Notes under the pieces: model-generated | Seen by the model: the letters and a program-made list of their open reading frames with translations, nothing else | What the model was told of the DNA's origin: nothing | Database searches by the model: none | Assembly: GCF_900156125.1 (NCBI RefSeq) | Contig: NZ_FTLX01000001.1 | Location: 620,001 to 684,000, forward strand | DNA length: 64,000 bases | Direction: 5' to 3' | Source: Domibacillus enclensis | GTDB taxonomy: Bacteria; Bacillota; Bacilli; Bacillales; Domibacillaceae | Shown here: piece after piece, positions 19,392 to 28,862 of the stretch | Layout of the letters: each line of letters opens with the position of its first letter | Numbering within the stretch: the stretch's first letter is position 1 | Made by a program: the position numbers and the translations under genes

Positions 19392-20238
19392 GGTAAACAG
19401 CTCCTTTCATCTCCACCCGCGCACTAATATCGAGCGCTTGAACGGAATGGGTTAACGCACCAAGTGAAATCCAGCCAATTCCTGTTTCGGCGTACTCACG
19501 CAGGTTGTCAAGCCGGATGCCGCCGGATGCTTCTGTGGCGATGTGCGGCGGGACCACTGGCAGCCATTCTTTAATATCCGCCGGCGAGCAATTGTCAAAC
19601 ATAATGATGTCCGCACCCGCTTCAACCGCTTCCTCCAGCTGTGCCTTGGATTCAATTTCCACTTCTATTTTGACAGTGTGCCCACATGCGTGGCGCGCTT
19701 TTTGAACGGCCTGTGCAATTCCGCCGGCAAACGCGATGTGATTGTCCTTCAGCATAACCGCATCGTACAGACCGTTCCGGTGATTGAATGCACCGCCGAT
19801 CCGCACTGCATATTTGTCAAGCATACGCAGCCCCGGCATCGTTTTTCTCGTATCACAGACGCGTGCCTGCGTACCCGCAGTTTCCTGTACTGCTTCCGCC
19901 GCTGCGGTCGCAATGCCGCTCATGCGCTGAACGATATTTAAAATGACCCGCTCTCCGGCTAACAGTGACCGGTATGATCCGTTGATCCGGGCTAGACACT
20001 CACCTGATTCGATCCGATCTCCGTCCCTTTTCAGCACCTCAACCGCAACCTGCTCATCTATCAGGCGAAACCCTCTTTCAATGATCATTTTCCCGCAAAA
20101 AACGCCAGATTCCTTCGCATAAAACGAAAAATGGCCGGATTCTTCCTCCGTAAAAATACTTTCTCCGGTGACATCCCGGTCCCCAATGTCTTCAATAAAA
20201 AAGGCTTTCAGCGCTTCGTCCAGCTTCAGTCCATTCAT
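19378..20238 (-). CDS. nadC: Nicotinate-nucleotide pyrophosphorylase (carboxylating)
   Basis: Converts quinolinate and PRPP to nicotinate mononucleotide, the third step of de novo NAD synthesis. [35 protein letters not shown] and the barrel-end strand IMFDNCSP are family hallmarks; 286 residues is typical. The start lies 47 nt inside the end of nadB, an unusually long overlap. The reading frame of nadB continues intact through it. Confidence 0.97.
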   Translation of the reverse strand: MNGLKLDEALKAFFIEDIGDRDVTGESIFTEEESGHFSFYAKESGVFCGKMIIERGFRLIDEQVAVEVLKRDGDRIESGECLARINGSYRSLLAGERVILNIVQRMSGIATAAAEAVQETAGTQARVCDTRKTMPGLRMLDKYAVRIGGAFNHRNGLYDAVMLKDNHIAFAGGIAQAVQKARHACGHTVKIEVEIESKAQLEEAVEAGADIIMFDNCSPADIKEWLPVVPPHIATEASGGIRLDNLREYAETGIGWISLGALTHSVQALDISARVEMKGAVYHGIN

Positions 20239-21784
20239 CGTCCCCGCTCCTTTTTGTCATCTGTCCTTTTTCAAACGTGATCCAGGTTTGCTCCCATTGG
20301 TCCTGCTTCAGCGGATAATCTGCGCGAATATGGGCACCACGCGATTCGGTTCTGGCCAGGGCAGATGCCGCCATTAAATAAGCGGTTGTATGCATAAACA
20401 AGCTTTCGATTTTTTCAGCCGGCCAGCCGCTGATGTCTCCTTTTGTCTGCGCTGGCTGCCACAAGCAGTCGGCAAGCGCTTGAAGTGTTTCTTTTGAGCG
20501 AATGATTCCCGCTGACTCCATCATCATCGCCTTCAGTTCCTTGCGTTCGAAAAGGGGAGGAATGGGTGCCGCAGCCAGCAACGTCCGCGATTCTTTTTTG
20601 GGGGCTGCGTGATCTGCGTGCACGACTGCATGGGCAAACCGCTTCCCGAATGCGAGGCCTTCCAGAAGAGAATTGCTCGCAAGCCGGTTGGCACCGTGCA
20701 CACCGGTGCAGGCTGTTTCACCGATGGCGTATAACCCTTCAATCGACGTCCGGCCGCACGAATCCGCTTTTACGCCGCCCATTAAAAAATGACTGCCCGG
20801 TGCAACCGGGATGCGTCCCTTTTTCACCTCTATTCCGTTCTCACGGCAGAGACGCGCGATCGTCGGAAACGTCTGGTCAAACTCGTTAATCATCGAGATA
20901 TCAAGATACACCTCGCTCCCTTTTGCCCGCGCTTTATACAGTTCAAAGGCGGTCACATGGCGAGGCGCCAAATCCTCCAGTGGATGAACGCCTGCCATGA
21001 TGCGGCGGCCGTCTTGATCCACTAAAACAGCGCCTGCTCCTCGGACAGCCTCTGAAATGAGCCCCTTTGTTGCGCCATTTACGTATAAAAGAGTCGGATG
21101 AAACTGCATAAACTCCATATCGGTAATCGCGGCTCCTGCCCGGTAGGCAAGGGCAATGCCATCACCGGTAATCGTTTCCTGATTGGAGGTGAAGGAGTAA
21201 AGAGAGCCGGCTCCCCCGGTTGCGAGAACAATATGATCGGCTTCATATTCAAACACTTGTCCGCCTGCCTGTTTTGTTTTCACCCCTGTACATGTCCCAT
21301 CCTTAACAATGAGCTGAAACGCCATTTCGTGCTCGCGGATGGACACTTGCGGCGGAAGCAGGGAGATCAAGTGTTCAACCGTCCACTTTCCCGTTGCGTC
21401 GCCTCCTGCATGAATAATTCTGTTCATACTATGGGCCCCTTCAAGCCCGAGCGACAATGTTCCATCCTTTTGCCGGTCTGCCGGGAGCCCTTTTTTCAGC
21501 AGCTCCTCTACCGCGGCTGCACCTTCTACCACAAGATTCTTCACCGTGCCCGCATTCTGATGGAATTCTCCCGCAACGAGTGTATCCCTCATATGAGCGT
21601 CATATGTATCGGGCGGCGACACAACAGCTGCAACACCGCCCTGGGCCATATAAGAATTGCTTTGCCGCACACTCGCCTTTGTGATAACTATCACATTCAT
21701 ATGCACTGCTAAATGCCTTGCTGCCTGTAATGCCGCAATTCCTGATCCGATAATGACAGCACGTGACCCATTTTTCATCGCCAC
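20192..21784 (-). CDS. nadB: L-aspartate oxidase
   Basis: An FAD enzyme that oxidises aspartate to iminoaspartate, the substrate of NadA. The dinucleotide-binding motif VIIGSGIAALQAARHL is at the N terminus. The fumarate-reductase-type signatures QGGVAAVV, THIS-like DITDMEFMQFHPT region (here ITDMEFMQFHPT) and HPLEDLAPRHVT follow; 530 residues is normal. It is first in nadB-nadC-nadA, and its promoter region is shared with nifS and holds a probable NiaR site. Confidence 0.96.
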   Translation of the reverse strand: MAMKNGSRAVIIGSGIAALQAARHLAVHMNVIVITKASVRQSNSYMAQGGVAAVVSPPDTYDAHMRDTLVAGEFHQNAGTVKNLVVEGAAAVEELLKKGLPADRQKDGTLSLGLEGAHSMNRIIHAGGDATGKWTVEHLISLLPPQVSIREHEMAFQLIVKDGTCTGVKTKQAGGQVFEYEADHIVLATGGAGSLYSFTSNQETITGDGIALAYRAGAAITDMEFMQFHPTLLYVNGATKGLISEAVRGAGAVLVDQDGRRIMAGVHPLEDLAPRHVTAFELYKARAKGSEVYLDISMINEFDQTFPTIARLCRENGIEVKKGRIPVAPGSHFLMGGVKADSCGRTSIEGLYAIGETACTGVHGANRLASNSLLEGLAFGKRFAHAVVHADHAAPKKESRTLLAAAPIPPLFERKELKAMMMESAGIIRSKETLQALADCLWQPAQTKGDISGWPAEKIESLFMHTTAYLMAASALARTESRGAHIRADYPLKQDQWEQTWITFEKGQMTKRSGDDEWTEAGRSAESLFY

Positions 21785-21791
21785 CCCTCAC

Positions 21792-21821
21792 TTTACAGTT
21801 GTCTTGACACCTATCTTTACA
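21792..21821. promoter_or_regulatory. Probable NiaR operator between nadB and nifS
   Basis: In the 92-bp divergent gap the palindrome TGTCTTGACA (21800-21809) is flanked on both sides by TTTACA (21792-21797 and 21816-21821). Its right half is also TTGACA, the likely -35 box of nifS. NiaR, encoded two genes away, represses nadBCA and nifS with nicotinate as co-repressor in B. subtilis. The fit to the published NiaR site is from memory, not from a motif scan. Confidence 0.55.
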
Positions 21822-21876
21822 TAAAATAAACAGAAAGACAAGAATAAAATTTAAGACAACGAAAGCAGGGAAGCCC

Positions 21877-22980
21877 ATGTATTTTGACTATGCAGCCACG
21901 TCCCCAATGAAAAAAGAAGCACTGGATACGTATCTCGAAGCAGCCCGGCTTTTCTGGGGCAATACGTCAAGTCCACATGATGAAGGAACACGCGCATCTT
22001 TATTGCTTGAAGAGTGCCGGAAAAAAATTGCCGAACGAGCCGGTGTGCTGAAAGAGGGCATTTATTTTACCGGCAGCGGAACAGAAGGAAATGTGCTGGC
22101 GATTTTGTCATTAGCACGAAAAGGAACCAAAAAGCACATCATTACGTCTGCCGCCGAGCATACGTCTGTTCATTCCGCCATGACACTGCTTGAGTCGGAA
22201 GGATTTGATGTCACAAGGCTGCCGATGAATGAACATGGAGTTGTAACGGTTGATTCCGTTGTAAATGCCATCCGTCCTGACACCGCTTTAATTAGTATTC
22301 AGCACGTCAATCCGGAAATCGGTACCATTCAGCCCGTGGAAGCCATTGCGGCAGCAGCAAAAAAAGAAGGCATTTTATTTCACACGGATTGTGTTCAGTC
22401 CTTTGGCAAGCTGCAGCTGCACGCCATCCAGGCAGACGCGATGACCTTTTCCGCACATAAAATGGGCGGGCCAAAAGGGTGCGGTGCCATTTACCTTTCA
22501 CCTTATCACGCTGTTGCACCCGTTTTTCCCGGCTTAACCCACGAAAAGGGTATTCGCGGCGGAACGGTTGATACGCCGGCCATCGCGGCTTTTGCCGAAG
22601 CAGCTCAAACAGCGCCTTCTTTAGATTCATTATGGGTGCTTCGAAATGAGCTGAAAAAGCAGCTGGACGGCTCTTCTGTGAAGTGGATTGAAGGCCCTTC
22701 TTCTGCCCAGTATCCCGGGGTCATTGGATTGTGCATTCCTGGAATGGAAGGACAGCTGGTCATGCTTGCTTTAAATGCACAGAACATGTTTATTTCAACC
22801 GGGAGCGCTTGCGATGCCTCGTCCGCCTCTGGCATGAAGGCCGCTCTTGCCATGGGAATGACACTGGAGGAAGCCCGCCAGTTTTTCCGCATTTCATTTG
22901 GACCTGAAACGACGAGAGCAGAAGCAGCCAGGCTCGGGCAGGCTCTTTTATCTATTGCCGGGCAGACGGTTATGCTATGA
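21877..22980 (+). CDS. nifS: Cysteine desulfurase, NAD-operon NifS type
   Basis: A PLP enzyme that takes sulfur from cysteine and supplies it for Fe-S assembly, here most likely for NadA. The PLP lysine lies in TFSAHKMGGPKGCGAIYL and the active-site cysteine in STGSACDASSASGMKAAL; 367 residues. Its divergent position to nadBCA and its co-transcription with niaR copy the B. subtilis arrangement. A general IscS role is possible but less likely from the context. Confidence 0.93.
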   Translation: MYFDYAATSPMKKEALDTYLEAARLFWGNTSSPHDEGTRASLLLEECRKKIAERAGVLKEGIYFTGSGTEGNVLAILSLARKGTKKHIITSAAEHTSVHSAMTLLESEGFDVTRLPMNEHGVVTVDSVVNAIRPDTALISIQHVNPEIGTIQPVEAIAAAAKKEGILFHTDCVQSFGKLQLHAIQADAMTFSAHKMGGPKGCGAIYLSPYHAVAPVFPGLTHEKGIRGGTVDTPAIAAFAEAAQTAPSLDSLWVLRNELKKQLDGSSVKWIEGPSSAQYPGVIGLCIPGMEGQLVMLALNAQNMFISTGSACDASSASGMKAALAMGMTLEEARQFFRISFGPETTRAEAARLGQALLSIAGQTVML

Positions 22981-23003
22981 TATCGTGTGGAGGGATTTGA
23001 GTC

Positions 23004-23540
23004 ATGACAGATAAAAAGAAGTTAATTGGAGAAGAGCGGCGGGCACAAATTTTGAGCTGGCTCCAGTCTGAGGACATGCCCTTGACGGGAGGAGATCTTG
23101 CCGAACGGGCCCGCGTCAGCCGCCAGGTGATTGTAGGAGATATAACGCTTCTCAAGGCGCGGGGCGTTCCGATTATCGCCACCAGCCAGGGGTATATGTA
23201 CGCAACACCCCCGGAGGAAGCAAGCATTGAACGAATTGTCGCCTGCTTTCATCCGCCTGACCGGACAAAAGAAGAGCTGCTGCTCCTTGTTGACCTCGGC
23301 GTCCTCGTAAAGGATGTGAAAATTGAACATCCGGTGTACGGGGATTTAACAGCGTCAATTATGGTGTCCAACCGAAAAGAAGCCCTTCGTTTTTTGGAAA
23401 AGGTCAACGAAACAAACGCCGCTTATTTGTCAGAGCTGACAGAGGGCGTCCATTTGCACACGCTGTCTGCCAAAGACGAAGCAACACTTGATGAAGCCGA
23501 GCAAGCGCTGCGCGAAGCTGGATTTCTACTAGAGGCATAA
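23004..23540 (+). CDS. niaR: NAD biosynthesis transcriptional repressor NiaR
   Basis: A 178-residue nicotinate-responsive repressor. It has an N-terminal HTH_11 domain (EERRAQILSWLQS; ERARVSRQVIVGDITLLKARG at about 31-51) and a C-terminal 3H domain with the metal-binding histidines in IEHPVYGDL and EGVHLHTL. It lies 23 bp downstream of nifS in the same direction. It is expected to control nifS-niaR and nadB-nadC-nadA through the site at about 21800. Confidence 0.92.
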   Translation: MTDKKKLIGEERRAQILSWLQSEDMPLTGGDLAERARVSRQVIVGDITLLKARGVPIIATSQGYMYATPPEEASIERIVACFHPPDRTKEELLLLVDLGVLVKDVKIEHPVYGDLTASIMVSNRKEALRFLEKVNETNAAYLSELTEGVHLHTLSAKDEATLDEAEQALREAGFLLEA

Positions 23541-23573
23541 AAAAAGAAGCTCTTCGGCGAGAGCTTCTTTTTT
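23541..23573. terminator. Bidirectional terminator between niaR and pheA
   Basis: AAGAAGCTCT and AGAGCTTCTT form a stem around a 6-nt loop, with A before and T after, between the convergent stop codons of niaR and pheA. Confidence 0.88.
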
Positions 23574-24441
23574 ATGCTTTTTCAGCGGTTTGGCCAACTT
23601 CATAGCCGTAATAGCTGCCCAAAACCTGCACGTTGCAGCCAAGCGCTTCCATTTCGGCAAAGGCACCAGGAACTAGCACATCGTCAATGCGCTGGGCGAC
23701 ATCGATAATAAAAAAGTAGTTGCCAAGCCCCGTTTTTAACGGGCGGGACTCAATTTTTGCAAGGTTCAGATTTCGCCACGCAAAGGTCGCCAGCGCTTGA
23801 TGAAGCGTTCCCGGCCGGTCCGTCGGAAGAGTGACCACAATGGTTGTTTTCCCGCCCATTTTCGGAAGGTCCAGCGCTAATTCTTCATGTGTTTTCGACA
23901 AAATCAAAAAACGCGTATGATTAAACGTATAATCATGTATATCGGTTTGAGCCGTAAACAAGCCGTATTCCGCCGCAGAAAGTGAATTCGCAATCGCTGC
24001 GATACATTCCTCGGGATGCTCACTTACATACTTGGCCGCTGCCGCTGTTGATGTCATTTGCTGAGAGGGTACGCGGTAAAACTGACGGTTTAAAAATTTA
24101 TGGCACTGCGCAATCGCATGCGGATGTGACAAAACCCGTTCCGCTTCCTTCCATCTGTGGGCATTGTCCGGATGAACAAGCAAATGCTGCTGAATCGGCG
24201 CCGTTAATTCGCCCACGATCGTTAAATCCGCTTCATGGAACAAATGGTCAATCGTCATATTGACGGTGCCTTCAAGCGCATTTTCAATCGGAACAACCGC
24301 GAGATCCGCTTTTCCCTCCAGCACATAATCCATGCATTCCGGAATGGTTACGCAGGGAATGCGATGATCGCGGGGAAATGCGTCTGATACGGCAATGTCC
24401 GTAAAGGTCGCAGCCGGTCCTAAAAAAGCAATATTTCTCAA
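23572..24441 (-). CDS. pheA: Prephenate dehydratase
   Basis: Converts prephenate to phenylpyruvate in phenylalanine synthesis. The N-terminal periplasmic-binding-like catalytic domain carries IAFLGPAATFTD and the NHTRFLILSK motif with the catalytic Thr-Arg-Phe. The C-terminal ACT domain carries LAKIESRPLK, the phenylalanine feedback site. At 289 residues it is a stand-alone dehydratase without chorismate mutase. The start is TTG, with GGAGTG upstream. It follows pheB, as in B. subtilis. Confidence 0.96.
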   Translation of the reverse strand: MRNIAFLGPAATFTDIAVSDAFPRDHRIPCVTIPECMDYVLEGKADLAVVPIENALEGTVNMTIDHLFHEADLTIVGELTAPIQQHLLVHPDNAHRWKEAERVLSHPHAIAQCHKFLNRQFYRVPSQQMTSTAAAAKYVSEHPEECIAAIANSLSAAEYGLFTAQTDIHDYTFNHTRFLILSKTHEELALDLPKMGGKTTIVVTLPTDRPGTLHQALATFAWRNLNLAKIESRPLKTGLGNYFFIIDVAQRIDDVLVPGAFAEMEALGCNVQVLGSYYGYEVGQTAEKA

Positions 24442-24474
24442 AACAGTTCACTCCAGTCTTCTCATTCAAACGGA

Positions 24475-24930
24475 TTAAGCACCCGAGCCGAGCACTTCTA
24501 CCGTATCGACAAATTCAAGTTTTTTCAGCCGCATTAACAGCTCGTCCAGCCCCGTTTTCATGCCGGTCACATTCAACGAAAGCGTGACGTTGGCGCGGCC
24601 TTGCAGCGGAATGGTCTGATGAATCGTCAGCACATTTCCGCCGCAGCCCGCTACAACCGCCAGCAGTTCAGACAGGGTCCCCGACCGGTCTTCCAAATGA
24701 AAAAATAGTGTAATGATCCGCTCTTTGACTACTGTATGAAAGGGAAAAACCGTATCCCGGTATTTGTAAAAAGCGCTGCGGCTCAAGTCCACTTTCTGTA
24801 CCGCTTCCCAGACAGAATCGGCTTTTTTCCGTTCAATTAATTCTTTTGCGTCAAGCGTTTTTTTCATCGCCTCCGGAAGGACATCCTCCCGGACCAGATA
24901 AAACTTTTCATTTTCCTCTTTTTTCCCCAT
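24475..24930 (-). CDS. pheB: ACT domain protein PheB
   Basis: A 151-residue protein with an N-terminal helical DNA-binding-like region ([35 protein letters not shown]) and a C-terminal ACT domain ([20 protein letters not shown]). The family is linked by position to phenylalanine synthesis; its exact role, possibly regulatory, is not settled. It lies between obg and pheA with short gaps. GGAGGGGGAACGGC precedes the start. Confidence 0.88.
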   Translation of the reverse strand: MGKKEENEKFYLVREDVLPEAMKKTLDAKELIERKKADSVWEAVQKVDLSRSAFYKYRDTVFPFHTVVKERIITLFFHLEDRSGTLSELLAVVAGCGGNVLTIHQTIPLQGRANVTLSLNVTGMKTGLDELLMRLKKLEFVDTVEVLGSGA

Positions 24931-24962
24931 GCCGTTCCCCCTCCAAACCGCCGCAACAGCTT

Positions 24963-26252
24963 TTAGTCGACAAATTCAAATTCGTAGTCAAGCAGACGAA
25001 CGATATCGCCATTTTCAGCTCCGCGCTCACGCAGGGCTTCATCTACACCCATTGTGCGAAGCTGGCGTGCAAAGCGCTGAATCGATGGTTCCCGTGAGAA
25101 ATCCGTCATTTTAAACAGCTTTTCAATTTTGCTGCCAGTCAGCTCAAATGCACCATCCGGACCGCGTGTAATCACAAATTCCGCCGCTTGTTTTTCATGG
25201 CGGTATACAACACGGTTGACCGATAAATCCTCTTCCTCGTGCTCAAGCGGGAATTCCGGTGTTTCTTCTACTTTATCGGCAATCGCGAATAATAAATCAC
25301 GCAGACCGCTTCTCGTCAGGGCTGAAATCGGGAAGATCACAGCGTCAGATCCGACTTTTTCTTTAAACGCCTGCAGATTTTCTTCTGCTTCCGGCATATC
25401 CATTTTGTTTGCCACGATAATTTCCGGACGCTCTGTCAGACGAAGGTTGTATTCTTTTAATTCATTATTGATCGTGACGTAGTCTTCATAAGGATCGCGC
25501 CCTTCCATACCGGACATATCCAGCACGTGCACAATAACCCGCGTCCGCTCAATGTGGCGAAGGAATTGATGGCCAAGGCCGGTTCCTTCATGAGCACCTT
25601 CAATAAGACCAGGAAGATCGGCCATGACGAAGCTGCGGCCATCTTCTGTTTCCACCATGCCGAGGTTCGGCACTAGTGTTGTGAAATGATAAGCGGCAAT
25701 TTTCGGCTTAGCGGCTGTAATAACGGATAAAAGAGTTGATTTCCCTACACTCGGGAATCCAACAAGTCCCACATCAGCTAACAGCTTTAATTCCAGTGTC
25801 ACGTTCCGTTCAATTCCCGGCTCTCCATTTTCCGAAATTTCCGGAGCAGGGTTGGCCGGCGTTGCGAAACGGCTGTTGCCGCGTCCACCGCGTCCACCTT
25901 TAGCAATAACCGCCTGCTGGCCGTGCTCTACAAGGTCCGCAATAACAGCGCCTGTTTCGTCGTCAGTGACAACCGTTCCCGGCGGCACCTTGACAATCAT
26001 ATCCTTGGAATTGCGCCCGTGCATGCTTTTGCTCATGCCATGCTCTCCGCGCGGCGCTTTAAAATGGCGCTGATAACGGAAATCCATTAATGTGCGAAGC
26101 CCTTCTTCCACTTCAAACACCACATTCGCGCCATTTCCGCCATCTCCACCGGCAGGACCGCCGTTTGGCACATATTTTTCGCGGCGAAACGCGACCATTC
26201 CATTTCCGCCGTCTCCGCCTTTTACATATATTTTTACCTGATCTACAAACAT
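24963..26252 (-). CDS. obg: Obg family GTPase
   Basis: An essential ribosome-associated GTPase that monitors 50S assembly and, in Bacillus, is needed to start sporulation and the general stress response. The glycine-rich Obg fold fills about residues 1-158. The G domain shows GFPSVGKST (G1), [16 protein letters not shown] (G3) and NKMDMPEA (G4), and a C-terminal OCT domain follows. A frame upstream to 26384 overlaps spo0B and is rejected: ATG at 26252 ([13 protein letters not shown]) has AGGAGG upstream. It is co-transcribed with spo0B. Confidence 0.97.
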   Translation of the reverse strand: MFVDQVKIYVKGGDGGNGMVAFRREKYVPNGGPAGGDGGNGANVVFEVEEGLRTLMDFRYQRHFKAPRGEHGMSKSMHGRNSKDMIVKVPPGTVVTDDETGAVIADLVEHGQQAVIAKGGRGGRGNSRFATPANPAPEISENGEPGIERNVTLELKLLADVGLVGFPSVGKSTLLSVITAAKPKIAAYHFTTLVPNLGMVETEDGRSFVMADLPGLIEGAHEGTGLGHQFLRHIERTRVIVHVLDMSGMEGRDPYEDYVTINNELKEYNLRLTERPEIIVANKMDMPEAEENLQAFKEKVGSDAVIFPISALTRSGLRDLLFAIADKVEETPEFPLEHEEEDLSVNRVVYRHEKQAAEFVITRGPDGAFELTGSKIEKLFKMTDFSREPSIQRFARQLRTMGVDEALRERGAENGDIVRLLDYEFEFVD

Positions 26253-26266
26253 ATTGTCTGTTCCTC

Positions 26267-26794
26267 CTAAAACGTTGCTTCTATTAGTATTTCCGAATCT
26301 TCTGTTTCCGTAACCGTACTTTCCTGTTTCAATGCGGCTGCTTGGTCGATGAACACTGGCTGTTCTGACAGCGCGCCCATCCACTCCATGCGGACGAAAA
26401 GCTGATCGTCCGCTTCTGAAAAACGGACAAACAGCTGGTGGTCTTTATATTCTGCGATGTGCCGTTCAATCAACGAAAAGAACTGACTGAAATAACGCAG
26501 AACCAGCTGATCGTCAGCGAGGCCTGATGCCACATCGTCATCCACCTCATACTCCAGTCGAAACAGATGGTTTGACCAGTTAAAGGTGATAAACAGCTCC
26601 GCCATCCCCGGCATGCCAAGATTGCACAGTTTGGATTCCTGCGCAGCTTTTACAATAATATGATCCGCAGCTCTTGCTGCCTCATCAAGCTTACTCAAAG
26701 CAAGATACCCTTTGACAACCTGAATATCATTCATCCAGTCATGACGCGCATGACGAAGTGTTTCTACAAGCGTCCACTCAGTTTCTTTTCTCAC
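26267..26794 (-). CDS. spo0B: Sporulation initiation phosphotransferase Spo0B
   Basis: Relays phosphate from Spo0F to Spo0A in the sporulation phosphorelay. At 175 residues, the N-terminal helical hairpin carries the phosphorylated histidine in [19 protein letters not shown] (about 13-31), followed by a degenerate kinase-like C-terminal domain. The start is GTG. It sits immediately upstream of obg, the classic spo0B-obg operon. The protein is shorter than some relatives, but the active-site region is intact. Confidence 0.9.
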   Translation of the reverse strand: MRKETEWTLVETLRHARHDWMNDIQVVKGYLALSKLDEAARAADHIIVKAAQESKLCNLGMPGMAELFITFNWSNHLFRLEYEVDDDVASGLADDQLVLRYFSQFFSLIERHIAEYKDHQLFVRFSEADDQLFVRMEWMGALSEQPVFIDQAAALKQESTVTETEDSEILIEATF

Positions 26795-26897
26795 CTGGCT
26801 GATTGCACCTCCTGGTCGATCCCGAACATCCTATTCCTTCTGTTAGTATAGCAGAAAAACGACTGTATTGAATGTGAAACATCGCTCATTACACAAT

Positions 26898-26937
26898 AAA
26901 AAGAGGCGCTCCGAAAGGTTGACTTTCAGAACGCCTC
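26898..26937 (-). terminator. Terminator of the rplU-prp-rpmA operon
   Basis: On the minus strand GAGGCGTTCTGAAAG and CTTTCGGAGCGCCTC form a long stem with a short loop, followed by five T, just after the rpmA stop codon at 26953. Confidence 0.88.
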
Positions 26938-26952
26938 CATCCGACTGTCTGC

Positions 26953-27243
<291 letters not shown>

Positions 27244-27250
27244 TCACCTC

Positions 27251-27583
27251 CTACAGGATGTTTATTTGAATATACTGTCCGTACTCTTCTTCAATCGTTT
27301 TTAACGAAACAATCATGCCTTCGAGTAAAAGCTGCACTTGATCGCGCTTGTCCTCCGGCAGTCCATCCGGGACCCGGCAGGAAAGCAGTCCACCGTCTTC
27401 TCCTTGATCAATATCAGGGATAATACCGGTCAACGCCATCACTGCATTAAGAGAACCGAACGATACGGCGGAAGCACCGGCGCAAACAAGGTCTTTGCCG
27501 CTTTCATCATAGCCGGCATGGCCTTCCATCGTAAACGATGTAATCAAGCCGGACTCGTTTTTGTTAATCTCAACATAAATCAT
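27251..27583 (-). CDS. prp: Ribosomal-processing cysteine protease Prp
   Basis: Cleaves the N-terminal leader of L27 (and of related phage proteins). Its 110 residues carry the catalytic pair His22 in MEGHAGYDESG and Cys34 in LVCAGASAVSFG, at the same positions as in S. aureus Prp. The rplU-prp-rpmA order is universal in Firmicutes that have the L27 leader. In B. subtilis it is called ysxB. Confidence 0.95.
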   Translation of the reverse strand: MIYVEINKNESGLITSFTMEGHAGYDESGKDLVCAGASAVSFGSLNAVMALTGIIPDIDQGEDGGLLSCRVPDGLPEDKRDQVQLLLEGMIVSLKTIEEEYGQYIQINIL

Positions 27584-27595
27584 TGGATCATCGCC

Positions 27596-27904
27596 TTATG
27601 CGTTGATTTTTTCAATGACTACTTTTGTGTAAGGCTGACGGTGTCCTTGCTTTTTGCGGTAGTTTTTCTTCGCTTTGAATTTAAAAACGACGATTTTCTT
27701 CGCGCGTCCTTGCTTTTCGACCTTCGCCGTTACCGTTGCGCCTTCTACGATCGGGCTTCCGACTTTCACGTCGTCGCCGCCAACGAAAAGAACTTTATCA
27801 AAAGTGACTGCGTCACCATCTTGTGCGTTCAATTTTTCGATGTAGATTGCTTGACCTTCTTCAACTTTAACCTGCTTGCCGCCTGTTTCAATAATTGCGT
27901 ACAT
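27596..27904 (-). CDS. rplU: 50S ribosomal protein L21
   Basis: Large-subunit ribosomal protein of 102 residues, beginning [18 protein letters not shown] and ending in the conserved [19 protein letters not shown] at 27904 has GGGAGGTG upstream; the longer frame to 27937 would enter the leader RNA and is rejected. It is first in the rplU-prp-rpmA operon behind a strong promoter and an L21 leader. Confidence 0.98.
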   Translation of the reverse strand: MYAIIETGGKQVKVEEGQAIYIEKLNAQDGDAVTFDKVLFVGGDDVKVGSPIVEGATVTAKVEKQGRAKKIVVFKFKAKKNYRKKQGHRQPYTKVVIEKINA

Positions 27905-27905
27905 T

Positions 27906-28005
27906 TCTGCACCTCCCTGTTTACTCAGACTCGCCACGTGACAGGTGATCGACTGATACTTAAACCTGCTGTGTGCGGTTGTAGCACGGGTGCTACAAAC
28001 AATAA
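27906..28005 (-). ncRNA. L21 leader (autoregulatory mRNA structure)
   Basis: The 5' UTR of rplU holds the perfect hairpin GTAGCACCCGTGCTAC (27981-27996), followed by AACCGCACA and AGCAGGTTTAAGTA. This resembles the L21 leader of Bacillus, which binds L21 to adjust operon expression. The assignment rests on sequence resemblance and position; no covariance search was run. Confidence 0.7.
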
Positions 28006-28012
28006 CATATGA

Positions 28013-28041
28013 ATTCTATCACCTTTAACGGAGCCTGTCAA
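28013..28041 (-). promoter_or_regulatory. Strong sigma-A promoter of rplU
   Basis: On the minus strand TTGACA (28036-28041), exactly 17 bp, then TAGAAT (28013-28018): a near-consensus promoter fitting a ribosomal protein operon. The -35 box overlaps the last codons of spoIVFB. Confidence 0.85.
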
Positions 28042-28862
28042 TCGATATTTTCAATCATATCCTGAACGTCTTTTTTTCCACTGAAAAAGGAGTGAAGAAG
28101 CTGTTCTTCTGTTACTTCAATGCGTGAATTGATTTGAAACACATGCGTCCGGTTTCTTCTCAACGTCCGGACAGCCTGGAGCAAGGGCTCTGTTTTCGAA
28201 AGAGGCACATCAAGCAGCTTTAGTGATCTCGGTTCATAAAAGCGTGCGGTCAAAAAGCGGATCAGCATCACGTCTTTTTCCTTCCACATGACAAGCAGCT
28301 GAACGGTGATATAGGAGATCGTCAAGAAAAAGGGCGCGTAAAACGGCAGCAGCAGCGCTGCGAAGCCGACGATGAAAAGAAGCGATGTAAAGGACAAAAA
28401 AATGGACAATTTATACGCGCGGAAAAACGGCTGCCCGGCGCATAAAAGCAGCTGAACCATTTTCCCCCCGTCAAGCGGCAGCACCGGAAGTAAATTAAAC
28501 AAAAAAAGGACAGCGTTCATTTGAAAACACCATTCATAAAACGACGCCTCGATCCAGTCCATGTGAAGGAGAGCCATCATTGTGATTAATATCGGCACGT
28601 GCATAAACGGTCCGGCGAGCACAACGAGCCACTCTTCACCAGCCGGCCTGCCCGCATGCTCATCTGTCTCCAGCTTGCCGCCGAACGGCAGCAGCTCCAT
28701 CTTTTGAATTCGCCAGCCCATCGCTTTTGCAGCCAATGCATGGCCAGACTCATGAATAAGCAGCATCAAACCGATCGTTAGCGCTTCTAAAAACAGGCCA
28801 TTCAATGCCGCAGCCGCACCAAACAGCCACGTTAACGGGTGAACCTTCACTGGATTATTCAT
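28038..28862 (-). CDS. spoIVFB: Stage IV sporulation metalloprotease SpoIVFB
   Basis: An intramembrane zinc protease (site-2 family) that releases active sigma-K from pro-sigma-K in the mother-cell membrane. The metal site HESGH lies in LMLLIHESGHALAAKAMGW (about 34-52), the second site in NLLPVLPLDGGK (about 122-133), and a C-terminal CBS-like segment follows; 274 residues is close to normal. It overlaps the end of spoIVFA by 8 nt. Confidence 0.93.
   Translation of the reverse strand: MNNPVKVHPLTWLFGAAAALNGLFLEALTIGLMLLIHESGHALAAKAMGWRIQKMELLPFGGKLETDEHAGRPAGEEWLVVLAGPFMHVPILITMMALLHMDWIEASFYEWCFQMNAVLFLFNLLPVLPLDGGKMVQLLLCAGQPFFRAYKLSIFLSFTSLLFIVGFAALLLPFYAPFFLTISYITVQLLVMWKEKDVMLIRFLTARFYEPRSLKLLDVPLSKTEPLLQAVRTLRRNRTHVFQINSRIEVTEEQLLHSFFSGKKDVQDMIENID

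Noticed and set aside
20533-21712. Several long plus-strand frames opposite nadB
   Set aside because: Antisense frames in a well-conserved gene; none has a start context or recognisable domains.
26253-26384. N-terminal extension of obg
   Set aside because: It overlaps the spo0B coding region in another frame; conserved Obg sequence begins only at 26252.
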